Shown here: piece after piece, positions 35,900-43,967 of the stretch
Numbering within the stretch: position 1 is the first letter of the stretch
How the letters are laid out: every line of letters starts with the position of its first letter
Assembly: GCA_904380375.1 (NCBI GenBank)
Contig: CAJFID010000009.1
Coordinates: 9,522-73,521 of the forward strand
DNA from: Avimonas intestinalis
Lineage (GTDB): Bacteria > Bacillota > Clostridia > Oscillospirales > Acutalibacteraceae
Length of the DNA stretch: 64,000 bases
Reading direction: 5' to 3'
Made by a program: the position numbers and the translations under genes
Notes under the pieces: generated by a model
The model's database searches: none
What the model saw: only the letters and a program-made list of their open reading frames with translations
What the model was told of the DNA's origin: nothing

Positions 35900-36061
35900 A
35901 TGGCAAAAGCAGGTATGCGCCGTCCGGACCCCAAACAGCCGCACGGCACCGAGAGCAACCACAAGGCACGGTATCCCAAAAACGAGGTACCGCCCGTCCC
36001 CGAACTCCAGGGGCGGGCCAAGACCTCCAAGCAGAAAGCCAAGCCGGTCACGGAGCCATAG
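35900..36061 (+). CDS. Small basic hypothetical protein, 53 aa
   Basis: Begins MAKAGMRRPDPKQPHGTESN and continues with HKARYPKNEVPPVPELQGRAK; rich in Lys, Arg and Pro, with no hydrophobic stretch. AAAGGAG stands 8 nt before the ATG. It lies 15 nt after the 94-residue gene and 79 nt before a terminator. The regular, non-repetitive composition suggests a conserved small protein rather than a chance frame, but the family is unknown to me. Confidence 0.6.
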   Translation: MAKAGMRRPDPKQPHGTESNHKARYPKNEVPPVPELQGRAKTSKQKAKPVTEP

Positions 36062-36139
36062 AACCGTCCATGCAAAGCGGGGGCCGTTCTGTATTGGGAT
36101 AGCACAAGCCACCGGTTCGGATTGGGATCCGCTCACGTT

Positions 36140-36178
36140 GGGGCGCTGCAAAATCAAGCCTTTTGCAGCGCCCCTTAT
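36140..36178 (+). terminator. Terminator of the small-protein transcript
   Basis: 14-bp stem GGGGCGCTGCAAAA / TTTTGCAGCGCCCC with a 7-nt loop followed by TTATT. Confidence 0.8.
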
Positions 36179-36194
36179 TCCTGCCTCCCGTGCT

Positions 36195-37478
36195 CTACAG
36201 CACCTTGCGGATATTGTACAGGGAATTCAGTACCAGCCAGTTCTGCGGGAAATATTTCATCACGGTCCAGTAGCTCCCGCCTTCAAAACCGTATTCCGGG
36301 ATCAGGGCCAGCTTGGCGTTGACGCTGCGCGCGTCCTCAAACCATACCTCGTGCCCGCGTCCTTGCTCGTCAAAATATCCATAGAAGGGGGCTTGCGCAA
36401 CGGGATCAAAAGAAATGGCCGCATTGCGGGCGACCGCCTGCTCAACGGCTGCTACATTGGACAGGGAGCGCGCTTGGGATTCCCCCCGTATAAACGGCAG
36501 CGTCCAATCATAGCCGTAATTGGGGATCCCCATGAAGATCTTATCCGCCGGCATCTGGGTTACGGCGTAATCGAGCACCTCACGCACTTTGTCAATAGGG
36601 GCAACCGCCATGGGCGGGCCGTAGGTATACCCCCATTCGTAGGTCATCAGGAGGACATAATTCGCGGCGGCGGCAATCCCGGCGTAGTCGTGTCCCTGAT
36701 ACAGAAGCCCCGGCTGGGCGGAGTCGGTTTTGGGCGCCAGGGCCGCGACAACGATAAAGCCTTCCGCGTTCAGCCGCTCCCGCACATTGCGGATGAAGGT
36801 GGTATAGGCGTCCCGGTCCTCCGGCCGGACAAACTCAAAATCAATATCTAGGCCGTAATATCCTTTTTCGCGCAGCGTGACGAGGATTTCATTGATCAGC
36901 CGCTCCTGGACCGCCGGATTGTTGACCACAGCGGAGGATAATGCGTTATTGAAGTTTCCTTCAGCCGTCATGGTTGAGACCAGCATCAACGGCGCGACGC
37001 CGTATTCTCTGGCAATGGCGATGACCTCTTCGTCGTCAATCCCGACCAGCCCGCCTTCCGGCGTGATCCCGTAGGTGAAAAGAGTGAGATAGGTCAAATA
37101 CGGCAGCGTTTTCCGGAGGACCTGCCGGTCTATATATGGATAAGCATATCCGTTAACCGCTATGTCCCCTTGTTTTTCCTGCGCGTAGTCAATGACCAGC
37201 ACCTGGCCGGGAGTGATCGCCGGCAGTCCGTTCAGCTGGGGGTTGTTGCGCAGGAGCTGGTTAATCGTCACGCCGTATTGCTCCGCGATGCTATTCAGCG
37301 TATCCCCCGCCGTTACGGTATAGACCTGGCGGGGATACAGAATCACGATGGTCTGGCCGACAGCCAGATGATAAGGAGGCGTCAGCTCGTTATCCTGCGC
37401 CAGGCGGGCCGCCGTCGTTCCATAGGCTTGGGCAATCGCATACAGGCTCTCCCCCTGCCGTATCACATGAATATCCAT
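36195..37478 (-). CDS. LysM-GH18 peptidoglycan hydrolase (SleL/YaaH-like)
   Basis: 427 residues with two N-terminal LysM domains (about 2-46, IHVIRQGESLYAIAQAYG; about 52-97, YTVTAGDTLNSIAEQYG) and a GH18 domain from about 105 to 420. The catalytic DxDxE motif reads GLDIDFE near residue 218. No signal peptide. Bacillus SleL and YaaH, with the same layout, are spore-coat enzymes that cut cortex peptidoglycan during germination, so a spore role is likely. It is alone on its strand between small genes and a YtaF-like gene. Confidence 0.92.
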   Translation of the reverse strand: MDIHVIRQGESLYAIAQAYGTTAARLAQDNELTPPYHLAVGQTIVILYPRQVYTVTAGDTLNSIAEQYGVTINQLLRNNPQLNGLPAITPGQVLVIDYAQEKQGDIAVNGYAYPYIDRQVLRKTLPYLTYLTLFTYGITPEGGLVGIDDEEVIAIAREYGVAPLMLVSTMTAEGNFNNALSSAVVNNPAVQERLINEILVTLREKGYYGLDIDFEFVRPEDRDAYTTFIRNVRERLNAEGFIVVAALAPKTDSAQPGLLYQGHDYAGIAAAANYVLLMTYEWGYTYGPPMAVAPIDKVREVLDYAVTQMPADKIFMGIPNYGYDWTLPFIRGESQARSLSNVAAVEQAVARNAAISFDPVAQAPFYGYFDEQGRGHEVWFEDARSVNAKLALIPEYGFEGGSYWTVMKYFPQNWLVLNSLYNIRKVL

Positions 37479-37625
37479 TTCGGCTCATCATCCTTTCACT
37501 CGGCTTTGGCGTCGCCGCCGGAATAGTCTATGTATATGCGCCGAAACCGAGCCGCAGGCCTGACCGGGGCGAAAAGCCGCCTATTTTCCTCCGTTATGGA
37601 TAGAGGCTGCCTTTGCCGGAGCGGC

Positions 37626-38294
37626 TCATCCCTGCCAGGCGGACAGCAGCTTCATCACCGCCAAGATGAGCAGCAGGACGCCCCCCAGCCAGGAAAGGTC
37701 GAGCGGCAGCTTTTGCGCCGCCTTCCTGCCGAGCGATGAGCCCAGCAAGACGCTCAGGGCGCCGATCCCCAGCGAGAGCAAAGCCGCCGCCAGAAAGCTG
37801 ACTGCCGCCAAGCCGGCGCCAAATCCGGCGGCTAGGCCGTCAAGGGAAAGGGCGGCCGCCAGCGGGGCTGCCTCCCGCGGGGAAAGGCTGTGCGAATGGT
37901 CGCTGTCGGCCCCCTCCGGATTGGCATAGACGTTCAGGATAAACCGGAGCTCAAACCCGGCGACCTTCCATTCCCGCCGGACGGTGATATGCCGCCGCAG
38001 GAAGGCCTTTAGGCTACAATCAAACAGCTTGGCTAAGCCCAGCAAAAGCAGGATACCGGACGACAGTGCTCGTGTCAGGCCGGGAGGCAGAAAGGGGCGG
38101 AGCACCCCTCCGAGCAGGAGGGAAAGCAGCAGCATCGCCGTGCTGACGCCGGTGATTACCGCTAGCGAAGCCGCCGGAATCCGGATCCCGCCCATGCCGT
38201 AGGCAAAGCTTGCCGCGAAAGCATCGGCCGATACCGCCGTCACCAGCAGGAAAACCGCAAGGAAGGAAAGCCAGGGCAGGGATATCCAGTCCAT
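37626..38294 (-). CDS. ytaF: YtaF-like sporulation membrane protein
   Basis: 222 residues with about six membrane helices in two similar halves, each starting with a conserved Asp-containing motif: SADAFAASFAYGM near residue 23 and SLDGLAAGFGAGL near 152. This is the MntP/YtaF family; YtaF members are sporulation-linked and their substrate is not known, while MntP exports manganese. A hydrophilic loop with FELRFILNVYANPEGAD near 115-130 between the halves is typical of YtaF. Confidence 0.85.
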   Translation of the reverse strand: MDWISLPWLSFLAVFLLVTAVSADAFAASFAYGMGGIRIPAASLAVITGVSTAMLLLSLLLGGVLRPFLPPGLTRALSSGILLLLGLAKLFDCSLKAFLRRHITVRREWKVAGFELRFILNVYANPEGADSDHSHSLSPREAAPLAAALSLDGLAAGFGAGLAAVSFLAAALLSLGIGALSVLLGSSLGRKAAQKLPLDLSWLGGVLLLILAVMKLLSAWQG

Positions 38295-38495
38295 TTAGAT
38301 AACCGCCTTTCGGAAACAGCGTGCGGAAAACCGGCGATAAGGCGCTTGGTCTCCGCCGTTCCTTTGACTGTATACAGCATTTTGCATGGCTCCTTTTTTA
38401 TCCTATGACAGCTGCCACAGAGCCGACACCGTTTGCCGCTTCGCCATGCCGTGGTTTCGGTAAACGAATGTATGCCCGAAGCCGGGTGCTCAGTT

Positions 38496-38545
38496 CCGAA
38501 AAAAGGAAAGGCCCTGACCTTTCTGCGGGCCAGGGCCTTTCCTTT
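38496..38545 (-). terminator. Terminator of the biosynthetic cluster
   Basis: 15-bp stem AAAGGAAAGGCCCTG / CAGGGCCTTTCCTTT with TTTTTTC on the minus side, 28 nt beyond the last cluster gene. Confidence 0.85.
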
Positions 38546-38572
38546 ACAAATATAGTTTCGCTTGCGGCGAAA

Positions 38573-39634
38573 TCAGCCGTTTTTCAGCGCTTCCAGCAGG
38601 CGGACAGAGCCCTCCCAGTCGGCGGCCTGCGCCCGGCGCAGATGTTCAACCGCATCCGAAAGGGCCGAGCGATCCTGCGCCGCCTGGGATTTCAGGGCAT
38701 AATTGCGGGCCAAGAGGCATTCCCTTCCCGCCCGTTCAAGCAGGCCGCAGCAGCGGTCGGACGGATCCAGCCGCTTTTGGCCCACGAGGTAAGCGATCCG
38801 GCGGAGGGCCAGCATCTTATGGCAGTGTTCGAGCTGGATCGGCTGGGTGATCAGGCGCACCTTGGGGTTTTCCTGAACCAGCTCTAGAAAATCAAAGAGG
38901 GAAAGGTAAACGTCAAGGCCGAAAAATGTGGCGTCTTTGGTTTCCCGTCCCCCGGGATAGAGATCGTACAGCGTCGTCTCGCAGCGGGACTGGACGTATT
39001 CCGTCAGCTCCCGGACGGTTTTATCCGGGTCGTAGGCATACCAATCGCAGTCGCGCAGCTCTAGGATATCCAGCCCAGACAAATAATCCCAGGCGTTGCC
39101 CTCCGCATTGCTTTGAAAGGCCGCGCGGAAGTCCTCGCAGCTCCCGGTAAAGGTGCGGTACCGCCGCCCTTCAATATAATCGCAGAAGAGGATCTCGTTT
39201 TCCGTATAGCCGTAGACCAGCACTTCGTGATAAAAATGCGTTTTATGATAGGAAAGCGGGTATACCGGCAGATAATAGCGGTCAATATGCAGAAAGACGT
39301 AATAGCCGCTTTGGATGACCCTTTTTATAAAGGCGATGCAGTCCAGCCCGGTCGCCGCCAGCACCGCATGGGGCAGGTTGTGACGGATGATCCACGGGCA
39401 GTTTCCCCAGAGGTCAAGCATCACAAAATCCGCCACAAAGCCCTGGGTGTAGTCCTTGCGGATTTCCAGGTTCAAAAAATTGTTGGCGATCCACGGCAGG
39501 GGCTGTTCCCCTTTGGCGCCGAGAAGCGCCAAAAGCGCGCCGTCCCGCGCATGGTATGAATTCTCAGGCAGACGGACCGGAAGCGCCAGGCATGGCGCAA
39601 GGTTTTCCGGCCCACCCGTCGCTAGAATACCCAT
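38573..39634 (-). CDS. BtrH_N-like acyltransferase/C39-like protein
   Basis: 353 residues, last gene of the cluster. The stretch from about 60 to 175 (DYTQGFVADFVMLD, FIKRVIQSGYYVFLHIDRYYLP, HKTHFYHEVLVYGYTENEILFCDY) has the pattern of the BtrH N-terminal family, a papain/C39-like fold; in butirosin synthesis BtrH moves an acyl group from a carrier protein to an aminoglycoside. The His-containing strand HEVLVYGY is kept, but the usual N-terminal Cys of the fold is not obvious (YHARDG occupies the place). It overlaps the carrier gene upstream by 13 nt. The role as acyl transfer enzyme is an inference. Confidence 0.65.
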   Translation of the reverse strand: MGILATGGPENLAPCLALPVRLPENSYHARDGALLALLGAKGEQPLPWIANNFLNLEIRKDYTQGFVADFVMLDLWGNCPWIIRHNLPHAVLAATGLDCIAFIKRVIQSGYYVFLHIDRYYLPVYPLSYHKTHFYHEVLVYGYTENEILFCDYIEGRRYRTFTGSCEDFRAAFQSNAEGNAWDYLSGLDILELRDCDWYAYDPDKTVRELTEYVQSRCETTLYDLYPGGRETKDATFFGLDVYLSLFDFLELVQENPKVRLITQPIQLEHCHKMLALRRIAYLVGQKRLDPSDRCCGLLERAGRECLLARNYALKSQAAQDRSALSDAVEHLRRAQAADWEGSVRLLEALKNG

Positions 39635-39951
39635 TGACGGCCATTCCCCCTTTCCTGCGGGCAGGCTTCGCCCTCTCCTTTCGGGGCTCCGGCATCCCCC
39701 GCCGCGCCGCGGACCATCTCGGTGATTTTTCGCAGCGTATTCATCCGGGAAAACAGCATCCCGTCTTCCGGCACGCGGATGGCGAAGGTTTTCTCAAGCT
39801 CTACCACCACCGCTACATAGTCCAGGGAATCCATCCCCAGCTCCTGTAAATCCTCATCTGCCAAAGCGGGCGTGATTTCCAGCGGCGAGGCCGCGCGCAT
39901 GATCGCTTTGCCGACCGATTCCAGCGTGACCGCCCTGACTTTATCCGGCAT
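39622..39951 (-). CDS. Acyl carrier protein 2
   Basis: 109 residues. The phosphopantetheine site is Ser42 in LGMDSLDYVAVVVELE, preceded by LADEDLQEL and followed by a third-helix region ending KITEMVRG near residue 82. A polar extension of about 27 residues follows the normal ACP fold. The start at MPDKVRAV has GGAGGA 8 nt upstream and lies inside the end of the CYTH gene; the stop lies inside the start of the BtrH-like gene, so all three are coupled. Predicted to carry the acyl or aminoacyl intermediate of the pathway. Confidence 0.87.
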   Translation of the reverse strand: MPDKVRAVTLESVGKAIMRAASPLEITPALADEDLQELGMDSLDYVAVVVELEKTFAIRVPEDGMLFSRMNTLRKITEMVRGAAGDAGAPKGEGEACPQERGNGRQWVF

Positions 39952-40624
39952 TGTTCCTGTCCTCCTCCTTTTCCGGCATCCGGCCGGCTTTGCGCACCGG
40001 CGGGCCGATGTCCTCGTCAGCCGCCGGCCGTCCGGCAAAGCCGAGATCCATCTCGGCGGCCCTTTGCCTTTCACGCGCCCGTGCGGCAAAAAAGCGGGTA
40101 GCTTTCCCGCCGCCGGACGGCAATTCCGATAGGCCGAAGCTTTCCAACAACCACCGGCTTTGCTCCAAAGCATCCGGGCGGAATTCCGCTTCCAGCTCAA
40201 AATCGGTGATCCCTTCGTAAAAATTCACGTCAAAATCCAGGCGCAGTCCGTCTTGCAGAGCAAAGCGGGTGCGGCGCGTTACCAGGCTCCCCTGGCGAAA
40301 AAAATGCCGGCCTGGGAAGCCCTTCAGCTTTAGGCTGTCCGGCACGCTGTCAATCACGCAGCGGCGTTCCTGGCTGCGGCGGTATGCCTCCGGCCCGGAA
40401 AAATGCGCCTTGCTCTGCAGCCAAAGCCCCTCCTGGGTCTGGCGGATCCGCAGGGTGATATCCTGCGCCTGAAGCAGCCCGTCGGCGGTATCGTAGTAAT
40501 AGTTCACCTGTACGGCGTCTTTGACAGGGGCGTCGGGAAAAGCGGCGCGGATGCGGGCCATCAAGCGATAAAACGCTTCCCGCTCCATCAGCCGCTTATA
40601 TTCCGTTTCAACAAACGCACACAT
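39941..40624 (-). CDS. CYTH-domain protein in the biosynthetic cluster
   Basis: 227 residues starting with the ExExK signature as VETEYKRLM. VNYYYDTADGLLQAQDITLRIR near 40-60, WLQSKAHFSG near 68, the strand LRLDFDVNFYEGITDFELEAEF near 130 and the Gly-rich end match the triphosphate tunnel family. It should bind a triphosphate with divalent metal inside a beta barrel. A C-terminal charged extension of about 30 residues is unusual. AGGAGG lies 8 nt before the ATG. Its place between a ligase and a carrier protein gene is not a normal CYTH setting, so a role in handling a triphosphate or nucleotide donor is suspected. Confidence 0.82.
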   Translation of the reverse strand: MCAFVETEYKRLMEREAFYRLMARIRAAFPDAPVKDAVQVNYYYDTADGLLQAQDITLRIRQTQEGLWLQSKAHFSGPEAYRRSQERRCVIDSVPDSLKLKGFPGRHFFRQGSLVTRRTRFALQDGLRLDFDVNFYEGITDFELEAEFRPDALEQSRWLLESFGLSELPSGGGKATRFFAARARERQRAAEMDLGFAGRPAADEDIGPPVRKAGRMPEKEEDRNNAG

Positions 40625-40661
40625 CGCATTTTCCTCCTTTCCTGCACCGGTCTTGCACCGG

Positions 40662-42077
40662 CTACGCCCCCTCCTCCCGGCCATACGGCCAGGCGGTCTT
40701 GGGACGGACCAGCTTCCCGGAGCCGTTGCGCTGGAGCCGGTCGGTCAGCTCCACCATATCGGGCATTTGGTAGGGGGAAAGCCGCCGCCGGCACACCGCG
40801 AGGAAGTCCGCCTTGCCTGCCGCCGGGTCGGACAGGACGGCCTTTACGGCGATCCGCTGCCCTCCCCCGCTTTGCTGTACGCCGTAGGCGAGGACTTCCC
40901 GCACCAATCCGTCCTGCTGAAGCGCGTTTTCAATCTCCTGGGGGTAGATATTCATCCCCGCGCGGATAATCAGGTTGTCCCGCCGGGCGTGGATGGCAAC
41001 CAGCCCCTCTTCATCGATTGCGGCGATATCCCCTGTGTGGAGCCAGCCGTCCCGCATCACGCGCGCCGTCTGTTCCGGCTGGCCATAATACCCTTTCATC
41101 AGGCTGGGCCCCCGCACCAGCAGTTCCCCGGCCTGCCCGGCGGGAACCGGCGCGCCGGCTTCGTCCGCCACCCGTACCTCAAGGGAAGCGAGCGGCCGGC
41201 CTACGCTGGTCGGCTTTTCGTCAAACCGTTCCGGCGGAAGGGCACAGACGCGGGGGCTGGCCTCGGTTAAGCCGTATACGTTGTAAATCGCGGCAGCGGG
41301 CAGAGCCTTCCGCATGGCCTGAGCGACCGCAGGCGTCATGCATTCCCCGCTGACCGCCGCACAGCGCAGGCCAAGGGGCCGGGAAAGCCGCCCCGCCAGG
41401 GCGCAAAGGTGGCGGAAGAGGGTGGGCGTCCCGCAGAGGGCGGTGATTCCCCGCCCGCCGATCTGCTCCCCGATCCGCAGGGGGTTGAACGCCCCGTCAT
41501 AGAAAACGATGTCCGCCCCCGTCGCAAGGGAAATCAGGAATTCCCCCGTCAGCACCGCACAATGGTAGAGGGGGCGGACGATCAGGAGGCGATCCCCCTC
41601 CCCGATACGGAAATACCGCTCAATATCCCGGAGGTTGACCAAAAGCCCCGTATCGGTAATCATCGCCCCTTTCGGGCTGCCGGTGGTGCCGGAGGTACAC
41701 ATAATCAGCGCCACATCCGATAAATCCTCCCTTTCCGGCTGCGGCTCACCGCGGTATTCCAGCCGCAGCGAGCCGTCCGGCCCCCGGTCGGTTAAGAAGG
41801 CGGTCAGCCCGATCCCCTCAACGATTTTGCGGCAATGCTCCGCCCCGTAGCGCGGGGAAAGGGGAACCGCCGTCGCCCCCGCCGCCAGGCAGGCCAGGAG
41901 CCCCTGCGCCGTGTGCAGCTCCCGGGCGCAGTCCAAGCCGATTTTCCCGGCTGGGAGGATGCGCGCCCTCTTTTCGGCATCGTCGGCGAGCGCGGGGAAG
42001 CTCCAGGCCTCCTGCCCGTCACAGACGGTGCTGCCGGGATGTGCGAGCATCCGCTTTTTCAAATATTCCCACAGCAA
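40662..42077 (-). CDS. Adenylate-forming acyl/aryl-CoA ligase-like enzyme
   Basis: 471 residues of the ANL superfamily. Core motifs are complete: A3 TSGTTGSPKGAM near residue 130, A5 NVYGLTEASP near 260, A7 WLHTGDIAAID near 350, a hinge RRDNLIIRAGMNIYP and the A10 Lys in NGSGKLVRPK. It should activate a carboxylic acid with ATP and load it on a carrier protein or CoA. The start was set at a TTG preceded by GGGAGGG at 7 nt; 18 open codons upstream overlap the carrier gene. The substrate is not predictable by eye. It lies between two carrier protein genes, its probable partners. Confidence 0.88.
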   Translation of the reverse strand: MLWEYLKKRMLAHPGSTVCDGQEAWSFPALADDAEKRARILPAGKIGLDCARELHTAQGLLACLAAGATAVPLSPRYGAEHCRKIVEGIGLTAFLTDRGPDGSLRLEYRGEPQPEREDLSDVALIMCTSGTTGSPKGAMITDTGLLVNLRDIERYFRIGEGDRLLIVRPLYHCAVLTGEFLISLATGADIVFYDGAFNPLRIGEQIGGRGITALCGTPTLFRHLCALAGRLSRPLGLRCAAVSGECMTPAVAQAMRKALPAAAIYNVYGLTEASPRVCALPPERFDEKPTSVGRPLASLEVRVADEAGAPVPAGQAGELLVRGPSLMKGYYGQPEQTARVMRDGWLHTGDIAAIDEEGLVAIHARRDNLIIRAGMNIYPQEIENALQQDGLVREVLAYGVQQSGGGQRIAVKAVLSDPAAGKADFLAVCRRRLSPYQMPDMVELTDRLQRNGSGKLVRPKTAWPYGREEGA

Positions 42078-42099
42078 AACCGATCCCTCCCGTTTGAGC

Positions 42100-42357
42100 T
42101 CAGCCGGCCCGGTATTTGTCCACCAGGTCATACAAATCCCCTACGGTCTCCAGCGCCTGGGGGTCAAGATCGGATTCTCCGATGGTGATCGCAAAGCGTT
42201 CCTCCAGCGCCACCATCAGCTCCACCATTTTGAGCGAATCAAAGCCCAGCTCGTCCCTTAAGCTGGTGCCTTCCCCTATGCCCGCCGCTTCGGGCTGGCC
42301 GTCCAAGAGGCTCAAGGTCGCCGCCACCTCATTGACCGCCGTGTGTATGGATTCCAT
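42100..42357 (-). CDS. Acyl carrier protein 1
   Basis: 85 residues, a normal ACP size. Ser41 in LGFDSLKMVELMVALEERF is the attachment site for phosphopantetheine. The start MESIHTAV has GGAGG 8 nt upstream; an ATG two codons before has only 2 nt of spacing. The start lies within the end of the upstream BtrH-like gene (29-nt overlap) and the ligase gene follows after 22 nt. Probably loaded by that ligase. Confidence 0.92.
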   Translation of the reverse strand: MESIHTAVNEVAATLSLLDGQPEAAGIGEGTSLRDELGFDSLKMVELMVALEERFAITIGESDLDPQALETVGDLYDLVDKYRAG

Positions 42358-43267
42358 TGCCATTTCCTCCTTCGTTTTGAATGGGTACAACCCCGCCGCA
42401 GCGCGACGGCCGCCATGACGCCTGCAAACGGCGGATCAAAGCGGTCTCATCCTCATTGAGCGCCTCAAACAGCGCTATCAGCGGCGCGGGATCCGTTTCC
42501 TTTTTTAGATGATAATACCCCCATTGGGCATACCGTTTTTCCGCCCGCTCCAACAGCTCCCGCATAAAGGCGGTATCGGCTGCCGGGGCATAATACGCCT
42601 GCATTTGGTAGCGGGTGAGCTTATAAATGCCCGCCAGGTCCCGAAGCCGGCGGGCCAGCTCCGGCACATCGGACAGCACGGCGCTGTCAAAATCCTCCGG
42701 GCCCACGGAAAAAGGCTCCAGCGCCTCGGCGGGAAAGAGGCGGTTTTCCCAGCGCCGGCGGTCATCCTGCGGCGTGTTTTCCCTTTGCACCGCCGCCAGC
42801 AGGTAATTCCCGCCATAGGCGGCGTCCAACTCCTGCGGCGACAGCAGCACTTCGGTTTCCGGCAGGTCGTTGCGCAGCCGGCAGCCGTCCCCCTCTGCCG
42901 TGAGCCGCACATAGTGGTCGTCCCGCAGCCCGCGGGCATGGAGGGCCCTGCGCGCAAAATCCGGGGTGACCATGACGAGCACCGCCCGGTCCGGCCCCGC
43001 CGCCCTTGCCTCGTCCGCCGCTCGGCGGCTGTCCGCGGTATGCCGTGTCAGAGAAAGCAGTCCCTCTTCCTTGAGCAGCGTTTGGATACGGGGGATGCGC
43101 TCAAAGCGCTCGTACCGTTCGCCCCGGCGGACAAAGAGCGTGAACAGCTCCTGCAGGGGAATCGCCGCGTTGGCATACAGCCGGGCAATATCCCAGCCGC
43201 GCTCCCGCAGGAAAAAAAGAAGCTGGTTCTCCACGCAGGAAAGACCGTAAACCGGCGTGCCCTGCAT
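42329..43267 (-). CDS. Cluster protein of unknown family, possibly BtrH/C39-like
   Basis: 312 residues, no firm family match. The N-terminus GLSCVENQLLFFLRERGWDI has the Cys-helix pattern that opens papain/C39-like and BtrH_N folds, and the middle holds LLSPQELDAAYGGNYLLAAV. No membrane segment or signal. The start was set at the ATG with AAGGA 5 nt upstream; an ATG nine codons earlier overlaps the kinase stop and is possible. It could be a second acyltransferase or a carrier-protein-interacting partner. The last third is helical and rich in Arg and Glu. Confidence 0.5.
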   Translation of the reverse strand: MQGTPVYGLSCVENQLLFFLRERGWDIARLYANAAIPLQELFTLFVRRGERYERFERIPRIQTLLKEEGLLSLTRHTADSRRAADEARAAGPDRAVLVMVTPDFARRALHARGLRDDHYVRLTAEGDGCRLRNDLPETEVLLSPQELDAAYGGNYLLAAVQRENTPQDDRRRWENRLFPAEALEPFSVGPEDFDSAVLSDVPELARRLRDLAGIYKLTRYQMQAYYAPAADTAFMRELLERAEKRYAQWGYYHLKKETDPAPLIALFEALNEDETALIRRLQASWRPSRCGGVVPIQNEGGNGNGIHTHGGQ

Positions 43268-43286
43268 TTTTGTCCTTAAGCCCCGC

Positions 43287-43961
43287 TCAGGCATAGCGCA
43301 CCCCGCCGTTCTCCGCGCTGCTCTGCTTTTCGGCAAGTGCTGCCTCTGCCGCCGACCAGATGATCCGGAAGGTTTCGTCTTCGTCCACGCCGGTCGGCAC
43401 TAGGAACGCATTGCGTCCGGCCGCCAGCTGGCGGTACTCCTGCCGCAGACGATACTGCAGCTCTACGTCAATATAGCGGTCGCGCTCCTGCGGCCGGCTG
43501 CGTACCCGGCGGATGGCCGTATCCACGTCGACATCCAGGAAAAAGGCGGCGTCCGGCTGGGGGATGTCCCGCGCAATCTCGTAAATCCAGCGGTCCCGCA
43601 GATAGCCGCGGGCGTGCAGATTGGCCAGGCAGGAATAGAAATACCGGTCGCTGATGACCACCTTGCCCTGGGCGAGCGCCGGGGCGATGACCCGGTTGGA
43701 GTGCTGGACCCGGTCGCTGGCCGCCAGTAGGGACAGGCTGCGGTAATCGTAGGCGTCGTGCTCGGGGCAGTCCATATAGGTGCGGAAAATTGTCGAGCTG
43801 CGGACAAAATCCGTGGGCTGCTTGGTCAGCAGCACCGGATAGCCCCGTTCCTCTAGCCGGGATTGCAGCCGGCGGATCATCGTGGTTTTCCCGCAGCCGT
43901 CCAGGCCGCAGAAGGTCAGGAGCACCCCGGCCGCACGGTTGGGCTTCATTATCAGTTCCAT
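43287..43961 (-). CDS. Thymidylate-kinase-like P-loop kinase
   Basis: 224 residues of the dTMP kinase family. The P-loop is GLDGCGKTT (19-27), a DR(Y)-type motif reads VISDRYFYSCL near 100 and a helical LID region with RSRPQERDRYID follows near 155. True Tmk enzymes have an FEGxxGxGK-type start and serve DNA synthesis; this one is divergent, with TFCGLDGCGKTT, and lies within a biosynthetic operon, so a different phosphate acceptor is likely. 6 nt separate it from the nucleotidyltransferase-like gene. Confidence 0.8.
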   Translation of the reverse strand: MELIMKPNRAAGVLLTFCGLDGCGKTTMIRRLQSRLEERGYPVLLTKQPTDFVRSSTIFRTYMDCPEHDAYDYRSLSLLAASDRVQHSNRVIAPALAQGKVVISDRYFYSCLANLHARGYLRDRWIYEIARDIPQPDAAFFLDVDVDTAIRRVRSRPQERDRYIDVELQYRLRQEYRQLAAGRNAFLVPTGVDEDETFRIIWSAAEAALAEKQSSAENGGVRYA

Positions 43962-43967
43962 GCTTTG

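Noticed and set aside
42077..42131. ATG start for the ligase gene 18 codons upstream
   Set aside because: It lies inside the ACP gene and has no ribosome site, whereas the TTG at 42077 has GGGAGGG at 7 nt.
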